Below, in pieces: positions 15,940-23,435 of a DNA stretch of 64,000 nt. The translations under genes and the position numbers were made by a program. This DNA comes from Pleomorphomonas sp. PLEO (GTDB taxonomy: Bacteria > Pseudomonadota > Alphaproteobacteria > Rhizobiales > Pleomorphomonadaceae): the NCBI RefSeq assembly GCF_041320595.1, contig NZ_CP166625.1, positions 1,251,501 to 1,315,500 of the forward strand, read 5' to 3'. The first letter of the stretch is position 1; every line of letters starts with the position of its first letter. Below the pieces are notes generated by a model that ran no database searches, was not told where the DNA came from, and saw nothing but the letters and a program-made list of their open reading frames with translations.

Positions 15940-16650
15940 ATGCAGCAGGACGTGACGCTTATTTCTTCGATTCTGCAGCTTCTCGCCGGAAATGGCGGGC
16001 CTTTTCTAAGTATTATTCTCCTCTCGCTTGAGGTCACGATCACCGCGGTCATCTGCGCGGGGCTCGTTGGGCTGCCTCTCGGCGCTGGTTTGGCTTTGGT
16101 GCGCTTTCGTGGGCGGACTGTGGTCATCGTTCTGGTCAATACGCTGATGGGTTTCCCACCCGTTGTCGCGGGTCTTGCGATCTTCCTGTTATTGTCGCGC
16201 TCCGGTCCGCTTGGCGGCCTGGGCCTGCTGTTCACGCCGAAGGCGATGATGATCGCGCAGTTCGTTCTGGTGTTGCCGATCATCGTGGCACTCACCCGAC
16301 AGACGATCGAAGACCTGTGGGTCGAATATCAGGACCATCTGACCTCGCTCGGAGCGGGGCGTCTGAGTTCCATCCCCACTCTGTTATGGGATGCCCGGTT
16401 TTCGCTGGTGACCACGATGCTGGCCGGGCTCGGACGCGCCAGCGCCGAAGTCGGCGCCATCCTGATCGTTGGCGGCAACATTGCCGGCTTTACGCGCACA
16501 ATGACGACTTCGATCGCCCTTGAAACATCGAAGGGCGATCTTCCCTTGGCCATGGCCCTCGGTGTCGTCCTCATGAGCCTAACGCTGGCAATCAACGGCC
16601 TCGCCTTCGGCATATCGCGCGTTGGCGCGCGCTTTTCCGGGAAAAGCTGA
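15940..16650 (+). CDS. tupB: Tungstate ABC transporter permease TupB
   Basis: 236 residues with about five to six membrane helices. It carries the permease EAA-type loop (EYQDHLTSLGAGRLSSIPTL) and the TupB/WtpB-type signatures MGFPPVVAGLAIFLLLSRSG, GRASAEVGAILIVGGNIAGF and TRTMTTSIALETSKGD. It forms the inner-membrane channel of TupABC, which imports tungstate with high affinity. The ATG at 15940 is preferred to an upstream GTG at 15928 that lacks a ribosome binding site. Its TGA overlaps the ATG of tupC. Confidence 0.92.
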   Translation: MQQDVTLISSILQLLAGNGGPFLSIILLSLEVTITAVICAGLVGLPLGAGLALVRFRGRTVVIVLVNTLMGFPPVVAGLAIFLLLSRSGPLGGLGLLFTPKAMMIAQFVLVLPIIVALTRQTIEDLWVEYQDHLTSLGAGRLSSIPTLLWDARFSLVTTMLAGLGRASAEVGAILIVGGNIAGFTRTMTTSIALETSKGDLPLAMALGVVLMSLTLAINGLAFGISRVGARFSGKS

Positions 16651-17378
16651 TGCGCGATACGACTTCCCTGCTGCCCCTGATCGTGCGGGATCTCCGTCTG
16701 GAAATCGATGGGCGGCTTCTCCTCGACATACCTAGTGCGCGCATTCAGAACAGGCGACGCAACGTCATTCTTGGCCCCAACGGCGCCGGAAAGTCGCTGT
16801 TTCTCAAGGTTTGCCACGGACTTATTCGGCCGACTTCGGGTAGTGTCGACTTCACATTCCCGGCGTCTGCTGCCGAGATCCGGCGCAAACAGGCGATGGT
16901 CTTCCAAAAGCCTGTGATGCTGCGCCGTTCGGTTCGCGCCAATTTCACCCATGCGCTCGCCATGGCTGGCGTCGGTTGGCGTGTGCGGCGGCGCATCGCG
17001 GATGAGGCGATGGCGCAGTTCGGGCTTTCCGATCTCGCCGACAGTCCGGCCCGCGTGCTGTCGGGCGGAGAGCAGCAGCGACTTGCCATTGCCCGGGCCG
17101 CCAGCCTCAATCCCGATCTGCTTTATCTCGATGAGCCGACATCGTCGCTCGATCCGACGGCCAGTCGCCAAATCGAGGACATGCTGGATGTTCTGCACGA
17201 ACGCGGTGTCACGCTTGTGCTGACCACCCACGACCTGGGCCTCGCGCGGCGCTTCGCCGACGTGATCTTCTTCTTTCACAACGGTCGGATTGTCGAAGAA
17301 AACGACGCCGAACACTTCTTCACCTCACCCAAAAGCGCTGAAGCGCAGGCTTTCCTTGAGCATCGCCTGTTCTGGTGA
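16650..17378 (+). CDS. tupC: Tungstate ABC transporter ATP-binding protein TupC
   Basis: 242 residues, a typical ABC ATPase: Walker A GPNGAGKS (about residue 43), Q-loop (AMVFQKPVML), signature LSGGEQQRLAIARA, Walker B LLYLDEPTSSLDP, D-loop and switch His (TTHDLGLARR). No C-terminal TOBE regulatory domain is present, which is normal for TupC. It powers tungstate import with TupB. The start overlaps the tupB stop by one base. tupA follows in the same operon. Confidence 0.92.
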   Translation: MRDTTSLLPLIVRDLRLEIDGRLLLDIPSARIQNRRRNVILGPNGAGKSLFLKVCHGLIRPTSGSVDFTFPASAAEIRRKQAMVFQKPVMLRRSVRANFTHALAMAGVGWRVRRRIADEAMAQFGLSDLADSPARVLSGGEQQRLAIARAASLNPDLLYLDEPTSSLDPTASRQIEDMLDVLHERGVTLVLTTHDLGLARRFADVIFFFHNGRIVEENDAEHFFTSPKSAEAQAFLEHRLFW

Positions 17379-17416
17379 AGCCGCGGCAAGGCCCCTCGAA
17401 ACTGGAGGAATTTCAA

Positions 17417-18253
17417 ATGCTACGTCGTACTTTCGTCACTGCTGCCGCGTCCGCTCTGGTCGCCATCGGCATGTTGTCATCGGTTCAGGCCGAGGATCGG
17501 TTCATCACCGTCGCCTCCACAACCTCGACCCAGGACTCAGGGCTCTTCAACGTTCTGCTGCCCGCCTTCACGGCCAAGACCGGGATCACCGTGAAGGTGA
17601 TTGCCCAGGGTACCGGCCAGGCGCTCGATACCGGGCGCCGGGGTGATGCCGATGTGGTGTTCGTGCATGCCAAGGCACAGGAGTTGAAGTTCCTCGCCGA
17701 TGGCTTTGGCGTGAAGCGCTACCCGGTGATGTACAATGACTTCGTCGTCGTCGGCCCCAAGAGCGATCCGGCTGGCATCAACGGTACCAAGGATGTCGCC
17801 GCCGCCTTCAAGACGATCGCCGACAAGAAGGCGCCCTTCGTCTCGCGTGGAGACAAGTCCGGCACCAATACCGCCGAGTTGAACCTGTGGAAGACGGCAG
17901 GTGTCGACCTGCAGGCTGTCCGGGGCGAGTGGTACCGCGAGATCGGACAGGGCATGGGCGCCACGCTCAATACGGCGAACGCCATGGCTGCCTACACGCT
18001 GTCGGATCGCGGCACCTGGATCGCCTTCGCCAACAAGGGTGACCTCGGCGTCGTCGTCGAGGGCGACAAGAAGCTGTTCAACCAATACGGCGTCATGCTG
18101 GTCAACCCGGCGAAGATCCCAACGGTCAAGGTGGATGACGGCCAGGCCTTTGTCGATTGGCTCGTGTCGCCCGAAGGGCAGGCCGTGATCGCCGGATATC
18201 ACATCGGTGACAAGCAGCTGTTCTTTCCGAACGCCAGTGATCCCAATGCCTGA
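17417..18253 (+). CDS. tupA: Tungstate-binding periplasmic protein TupA
   Basis: 278 residues. A Sec signal peptide (MLRRTFVTAAASALVAIGML, cleavage near VQA-ED) is followed by the TupA signature STTSTQDSGLFNVLLPAF, which contributes to oxyanion binding. Further typical parts are GTGQALDTGRRGDADVVFVH, FVSRGDKSGTNTAE and AYTLSDRGTW. It delivers tungstate to TupBC. The ATG at 17417 (GGAGGAA upstream) is preferred to an earlier in-frame start at 17375 that would put 14 hydrophilic residues in front of the signal peptide. Confidence 0.94.
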   Translation: MLRRTFVTAAASALVAIGMLSSVQAEDRFITVASTTSTQDSGLFNVLLPAFTAKTGITVKVIAQGTGQALDTGRRGDADVVFVHAKAQELKFLADGFGVKRYPVMYNDFVVVGPKSDPAGINGTKDVAAAFKTIADKKAPFVSRGDKSGTNTAELNLWKTAGVDLQAVRGEWYREIGQGMGATLNTANAMAAYTLSDRGTWIAFANKGDLGVVVEGDKKLFNQYGVMLVNPAKIPTVKVDDGQAFVDWLVSPEGQAVIAGYHIGDKQLFFPNASDPNA

Positions 18254-18301
18254 TAGGCGTCTCCGTGGACGGCCAGGGCAATCGGGTGAGAGGGCTTTGT
18301 G

Positions 18302-19456
18302 ATGTGTCGGACATCGCCTGTTCGCCGGGTCGCCCTGGAAGCGGCTTGGGCTTGGCTTGATAGTCAGGCCCTTGCGGTTTCTCAGGAAAAGGCTGCTGTC
18401 GGCCCCGAGGTTGTCGGTCGCGTCCTCGCGTGCGATGTCCAGAGCGAAGCCGACCTTCCGGCAACGTCCATATCGGTCGTCGATGGCTTTGCCGTTCGCG
18501 CCGACGATATTCTCGGTGCCAGCGACTATAACCTCATCCACCTTTCTCTTGGTCTCAGTGACGGGGATGAGGCCGGGCGAGCTGTCGCGGTTGTTTCCGG
18601 GAGGCCGATCCCTGCTAGGTTTGATACCGTTCTTCCCGTCGACTGCGTTGAACGGAGCGAGGGGGCGATCGAGGTCGCTTCGGCAGTGCCGCGCGGCAAT
18701 GGCGTCGTCCGGGCCGGACAAGCGGCGGCCTCTGGAAGTCGCCTCCTTTCGGCTGGGGCGCGCATAACACCGGCCGACATCATGCTGCTCCGCGAAGCTG
18801 GGTGCGCCGCGGTCACGCTCAAAGGGCAGTCCAAGATCGCGGTGATTTCCTTTGGGAGCAAAGGTGGAGCTGATACGTCCGGCGCCACGCTCGTTCAATT
18901 GATCGGGCGCGACGGTGCTCTCGCCTCGGAAATTGCGAGCTCTTCAACGGCTCTGTGTTTGGAGCGGTGTTCCGATGCCGACCTTGTCGTCGTTGTCGGC
19001 CGAAGCGGCTGGGGTGATGACGACGTTGCCGAAGGCCTGATCTGCCAACACGGCTCCCTCGATCACCATGGTCTAGCCCTTCGCCCCTGCAACAGTGTCG
19101 GTTTCGGTCATCTCGGCGGCGTTCCTCTCCTGCTGCTTCCCGGAGATCCGCTATCAGCCTGGGTGGCTTATGAGCTCCTCGTCGCGCGCTTGGTGCGGCG
19201 ATGGAGCTCCCTGCCTTCGCGGCTCGCCTATGGTAGCGAGCCCCGCGCGCTGAGCCGCAAGATCGCCTCGCCGGTCGGTACGGCGGACTGGGTGCCACTT
19301 CTTTACGAAGGCGATGGCAGGGTAACACCGGTTCCCATTCCCGCCGCATGCCCCGTGTCGGTCCTGGGTCGCGCGCAAGCCTTTGCGCTGATCCCGGCCG
19401 CATCAGAGGGGGTCGCATCCGGCGACAGCATCACCATCCATCCTCTCAAGAGCTGA
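18302..19456 (+). CDS. Divergent MoeA-family protein (active-site motifs eroded)
   Basis: 384 residues, aligning along its length with MoeA. The early SVVDGFAVRADD loop is kept. The later catalytic loops are changed: STGxEL has become SFGSKGGA, SGGxSxGxxD has become VGRSGWGDDD, the GxKPGxP loop is RPCNSVG, and PGNP is PGDPLSAW. It probably cannot insert metal alone and may have a structural or chaperone role, or be decaying. ATG 18302 follows GAGAGGG. It lies between tupA and the MoeA-binding-domain fusion. Confidence 0.8.
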   Translation: MCRTSPVRRVALEAAWAWLDSQALAVSQEKAAVGPEVVGRVLACDVQSEADLPATSISVVDGFAVRADDILGASDYNLIHLSLGLSDGDEAGRAVAVVSGRPIPARFDTVLPVDCVERSEGAIEVASAVPRGNGVVRAGQAAASGSRLLSAGARITPADIMLLREAGCAAVTLKGQSKIAVISFGSKGGADTSGATLVQLIGRDGALASEIASSSTALCLERCSDADLVVVVGRSGWGDDDVAEGLICQHGSLDHHGLALRPCNSVGFGHLGGVPLLLLPGDPLSAWVAYELLVARLVRRWSSLPSRLAYGSEPRALSRKIASPVGTADWVPLLYEGDGRVTPVPIPAACPVSVLGRAQAFALIPAASEGVASGDSITIHPLKS

Positions 19457-19471
19457 ATTGAGGACCGAGCC

Positions 19472-21496
19472 ATGACAGACTCCAACAAATCGCGAGCCAG
19501 CTCTTCCGAAGCCGCCACGACCGCTGAGATCGGCAAGGCGGCGCGTCAGGGGCAGTTTCTGGCGGTTGCCTCCCGCGCCGAGGCTGAAGAGCGTTTTCGC
19601 GCCCATCTCAAGCTTGGGCCGCTTGGCCTGGAAACGGTAGCGATCAGCAGCGCGCGGGGGCGCATCCTGGCCGAGGACCTGGCCGCCGCTGTCGATGTTC
19701 CCTGCTTCGACCGTTCGAATGTCGATGGTTTCGCGGTGCGCGCCTCCGATCTCGAACGGGCGGCCGCCGATGCGCCGGTGCGTCTCAAACTGAATGCCGA
19801 GCTGCTGACGCCGGGGGTCACGCCTGCGACGACCGTGGAGGCCGGTACGGCAACCGTTATCGCCACGGGCGGCATGGTTCCGCGCGGGGCCGATGCGGTG
19901 GTCATGGTCGAGCATACCGAGGTGGTCGAAGACGGCGGCGACAGCTTCGTTGAAGTAGTGCAGGCCCTGGTTCCCGGCTCGATGATCTCCGTGGCTGGCT
20001 CCGACATTGCCGCGGGCGAAACGGTTCTGCGGCGCGGCCTTGAGCTTGGCTCGCGCGAAATCGCCATGCTCGCGGCCATCGGCATTGCCGAAGTACCCGT
20101 CTTCCGCCGCCCGAAGGTGGCCATTCTCTCTACGGGCGACGAACTGATCGCTCCCGGTCAGCCGATGCTGCCCGGCAAGGTCTACGACAGCAACGGTCCG
20201 ATGCTCGCGGCGGCGGTCGAGGAGCTTGGCTGTGAGGCCATGAGTCTCGGGATCATCGTTGACGACCAATCCCTGATCGAAGCGGCCGTCGACAGAGCGG
20301 TTCGCGATGCCGATGTCATTCTTCTTTCCGGCGGCACGTCCAAGGGGGCGGGAGATTTTTGCTACCACGCCGTGGCTCGTTTCAGCGATCCCGGCATCGT
20401 GGTGCACGGTGTGTCGATCAAGCCGGGAAAACCGCTGTGCCTGGCCGTGACGGCTGGCAAGCCGGTGGTGATCCTGCCAGGTTTTCCGACTGCCGCGACG
20501 TTCACCTTCCATGAGTTCGTCGCGCCGGTGCTGCGTGCCTTCTCAGGCTTGCCAGCGCTCCGGCGCGAGACGGCGAAGGCGGAACTTGCCGTCCGCACGG
20601 CCTCCGATCCGGGGCGCACCGATTACGTCCTGGTATCGCTGGCGGAAAAGCCTGGGGGTGGGCTTGCCGCCTATCCGATGGGCAAGAGCTCGGGAGCGGT
20701 CACCTCGTTCTCGCTGGCTGACGGCTTCTTCTCCATTGCCGACGACAGCGACATGGCGCAGGCCGGAACGTCTGTCGAGGTGGCGCTCGTCGGTTCGGGC
20801 AAATCGGTCGCCGATCTCACCATCATCGGCAGCCACTGTGTCGGCCTCGACTATCTGGTCGGTCGCCTGGCTCGGGAAGGATTTTCGGCCAAGGTCCTGT
20901 CCGTCGGCAGCAACGGCGGGCTTACGGCGGCCAAGCGCGGTGAGTGCGATATCGCCGGTGTCCATCTCATGGACCCGGTCAGCGGTGTTTATAACGAGCC
21001 CTATCTGACTGCGGATCTCCGTCTTTGCAAAGGTTATGGCCGATTGCAGGGTGTTGTGTTCCGCAAGGGCGATCCGCGCTTCGAAGGCATGACACCGAAT
21101 GCAGCAGTGGCCGAAATACTCGCAGATCCGAGCTGCCTGATGGTCAACCGTAACGTGGGCAGCGGCACGCGCGTTCTGATCGATCGCCTGCTCGGGACTG
21201 CCAAACCCGCCGGTCACAGCCACCAGACACGGTCGCATAATGCGGTTGCCGTGGCTGTGGCGCAGAAGCGTGCCGACTGGGGGGTGGCCATCGAGACCAT
21301 GGCCAGCTTCTACGGGCTTGGTTTCCTGCCGCTTCAGGAAGAGCTCTACGACTTCGTCATTCCGGCCGCGCGCTTCGAACGGCCTGCCGTGCGGCGCTTC
21401 AGAGAGTTGCTCGCCGATCCAAGCGTGATCGAGGACCTGAAGCGCCTTGGTTTCCGTATTGGAAGTGGCGCCGCCGAACCATCCCAGCCCGGCTGA
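19472..21496 (+). CDS. moeA: MoeA fused to a periplasmic-binding-protein-like domain
   Basis: 674 residues. After a ~35-residue Ser/Ala-rich leader, residues about 35-450 are a complete MoeA (PCFDRSNVDGFAVRASD, ATVIATGGMVPRGADAVVMV, AILSTGDEL, LLSGGTSKGAGD, SIKPGKPLCLAV, LPGFPTAATF). Residues about 455-670 form a PBP-like_2 domain (GSHCVGLDYLVGRLAREGFS, SNGGLTAAKRGECDIAGVHL, NRNVGSGTRVLIDRLL, WGVAIETMASFYGL). There is no signal peptide, so the binding domain is cytoplasmic and may capture the oxyanion or cofactor for insertion or sensing. Such fusions occur in organisms with several moeA genes. This copy should be catalytically competent. Confidence 0.92.
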   Translation: MTDSNKSRASSSEAATTAEIGKAARQGQFLAVASRAEAEERFRAHLKLGPLGLETVAISSARGRILAEDLAAAVDVPCFDRSNVDGFAVRASDLERAAADAPVRLKLNAELLTPGVTPATTVEAGTATVIATGGMVPRGADAVVMVEHTEVVEDGGDSFVEVVQALVPGSMISVAGSDIAAGETVLRRGLELGSREIAMLAAIGIAEVPVFRRPKVAILSTGDELIAPGQPMLPGKVYDSNGPMLAAAVEELGCEAMSLGIIVDDQSLIEAAVDRAVRDADVILLSGGTSKGAGDFCYHAVARFSDPGIVVHGVSIKPGKPLCLAVTAGKPVVILPGFPTAATFTFHEFVAPVLRAFSGLPALRRETAKAELAVRTASDPGRTDYVLVSLAEKPGGGLAAYPMGKSSGAVTSFSLADGFFSIADDSDMAQAGTSVEVALVGSGKSVADLTIIGSHCVGLDYLVGRLAREGFSAKVLSVGSNGGLTAAKRGECDIAGVHLMDPVSGVYNEPYLTADLRLCKGYGRLQGVVFRKGDPRFEGMTPNAAVAEILADPSCLMVNRNVGSGTRVLIDRLLGTAKPAGHSHQTRSHNAVAVAVAQKRADWGVAIETMASFYGLGFLPLQEELYDFVIPAARFERPAVRRFRELLADPSVIEDLKRLGFRIGSGAAEPSQPG

Positions 21497-21552
21497 GCCA
21501 AGCCTTGCGGTCGCGCAAGCTGTGCTCAGAAGGGATTTTTAGAGAGTGAAAC

Positions 21553-22551
21553 ATGTCGCCCAGACTCGTTGATGGCTTCGGACGAGCAATCACCTATCTC
21601 AGGGTGTCCGTAACGGATCGCTGTAACCTCCGCTGCAATTACTGCATGGCGGGTGAGGTACAGTTCTCTCCGCGCCAGGATGTCCTCAGCATCGAGGAGT
21701 TGGAGTTTCTGACGTCCGCTTTTGTCGCCTGTGGCATCAGGAAGGTCAGGATTACCGGCGGTGAGCCGCTGGTGCGCAAGGGCTTCATGCATCTTTTCGA
21801 GGGGTTGTCGCGGCATCTGAAGAGTGGCGCGCTGGATGAGCTCTGCGTGACGACCAACGGCATTCTGCTGGCCAAATACGCCCAGGGGCTCGCCGATTAC
21901 GGTGTTCGGCGGGTGAACGTTTCGCTCGACACCCTCGATCCCGTGCGGTTCGCAGAGATCACCAGCGGCGGCGATGTCGAAGCGGTGCTGAGGGGCATCG
22001 AAGCTGCCCGCGCCGCCGGTCTGTCCATCAAGCTCAACGCTGTGGCCCAGAAGGGTTACATCGAGCGCGATGCCGAAACCCTCGTCCAGTTCGCCCAGGA
22101 TCTCGGGCTGGACATCTCGTTCATCGAGACCATGCCGCTCGGTGAGGTCAAGTCCAACTGCGCCGACCACTATCTGCCGCTCGGCGACCTGCGAAGCCTG
22201 ATCGCGCGCCGCTGGACATTGGCGGATACCGAGGAGACGACGGGCGGTCCGGCCCATTATGCTCGTATCGAGGAAACCGGAGGGCGGATCGGCTTCATCA
22301 CCGCGCTCAGCAACTGCTTCTGCGAGGGGTGCAATCGCCTGCGTCTGAGCGCGACCGGAGCGCTCTACACCTGTCTCGGCCACGACGAATTCACCGACCT
22401 GCGTTCGATCATTCGCCAGGAAGGGCGAGCCGCCGACCTGGAAGACGCCATCCGCTTGGCTATCACAGCCAAGCCGAGATCCCATGAATTCGGCTCTGCT
22501 CCCGTCCGGGAGCCGGCCCTGAAGCGGCTGATGTCAGCATTGGGAGGGTGA
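21553..22551 (+). CDS. moaA: GTP 3',8-cyclase MoaA
   Basis: 332 residues. Radical SAM motif C24-x3-C28-x2-C31 (CNLRCNYC), SAM-binding ITGGEPL, and the C-terminal cluster motif C-x2-C-x13-C (FCEGCNRLRL ... YTC) that holds the second 4Fe-4S cluster and binds GTP. It ends ALGG, and the terminal Gly-Gly is required for activity. It catalyses the first step of pterin cofactor synthesis with MoaC, which is not in this window. It is the last intact gene of the tungsten cluster. Confidence 0.95.
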   Translation: MSPRLVDGFGRAITYLRVSVTDRCNLRCNYCMAGEVQFSPRQDVLSIEELEFLTSAFVACGIRKVRITGGEPLVRKGFMHLFEGLSRHLKSGALDELCVTTNGILLAKYAQGLADYGVRRVNVSLDTLDPVRFAEITSGGDVEAVLRGIEAARAAGLSIKLNAVAQKGYIERDAETLVQFAQDLGLDISFIETMPLGEVKSNCADHYLPLGDLRSLIARRWTLADTEETTGGPAHYARIEETGGRIGFITALSNCFCEGCNRLRLSATGALYTCLGHDEFTDLRSIIRQEGRAADLEDAIRLAITAKPRSHEFGSAPVREPALKRLMSALGG

Positions 22552-22579
22552 GGCCTAAACTCCTACAGCGATACTCTAA

Positions 22580-23208
22580 CGTGAAGCCATTCGTGCTTTT
22601 GCCGAGCGTAACGGGTATGATCTCGTCGACGATTATATTTTGACGCGGCTGTTTCCAGTGCCGATCCAATTGAAAGCTGACCGGGCTTCGCCGCGTTGCT
22701 CGACCGCATCGAGACCAACGGAGTGAGAGCGGTCTTCGTCGAGGACGCGTCGCGTTTTGCACGCGATCTGCTTACTCAATATCTTGATATTCTGCTTCTG
22801 ATTGGTAGAGACGTAACCGTTCTGACCGCTACGGGAGACGATCTGACGAACACGACAGACCCGTACAAGGTGGCGATGCGGCAGATTGCCGCCGCCGTCG
22901 CACCGCTGGAAAAATCTCGCCTTGTCAGCAAACGGCTCAAAGTGGCGCGTGAGCGTAGACACGCCGCTGGCAAAAAGTGTGACGGCCGGCAGTCTCAAGG
23001 CGCATTGCAGCCAGACGTCGTCACTCTTGCCCAAAATTTGCACCGCAAACCCAGAAAGGGAAAGCGGATGTCACTTCGTGATGTGTCGACTGAACTACCT
23101 CGCCGTCGCCATGTCAGCGCGAAAGGATCTCCATTTTTGCCATCCGTTGTTCGTACAGTGGTTCAAGCAGGATTATTGCAACACTGTTCTGCATCCTCGC
23201 AGAAATAG
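22580..23208 (+). pseudogene. Serine recombinase (resolvase/invertase family), inactivated
   Basis: A decayed large serine recombinase. The frame REAIRAFAERNGYDLVDDYI at 22580 is broken by a frameshift near 22640; the next piece (AAVSSADPIES) hits a TGA where Arg is expected, then PGFAALLDRIETNGVRAVFV, EDASRFARDLLTQYLDILLL and APLEKSRLVSKRLKVAR continue. The catalytic N-terminal Ser region is missing. It lies between moaA and the CRISPR array and may mark the junction at which one of the cargo blocks was acquired. Confidence 0.8.
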
Positions 23209-23361
23209 TGTACCGCCTTCCGGTGAGATCGAAGCTACGCCCTGCAAGGGTACGCTTATGGGAAATCGCGGTGATCTTCAGGCCTTGGTGGGACGGTGGT
23301 CCGAACATGGAAATGCCGACGCTGGATTTCATGCACCACGGAGTGCATTGGCAGCCCGGTA

Positions 23362-23402
23362 GTCTTCGATACGCCCGGCAGGTATACGCCGTGAGGGGCG
23401 AC
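23362..23402 (-). repeat. Degenerate CRISPR repeat at the trailer end
   Basis: The stretch starts GTCTTCGAT and ends GTGAGGGGCGAC like the array repeat, but the middle is altered and expanded to 41 bp. It is separated from the first perfect repeat by 33 bp, a normal spacer length. Degenerate repeats mark the old, leader-distal end of an array, which agrees with the leader being on the right, next to cas2. Confidence 0.65.
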
Positions 23403-23435
23403 CATTAGATGCGCTTGTCCAAGCGAGAAATAGAG

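Noticed and set aside
22886..23408. Overlapping plus-strand ORFs between the dead recombinase and the array
   Set aside because: They are alternative frames of the recombinase remnant and of non-coding DNA with no recognisable domain.
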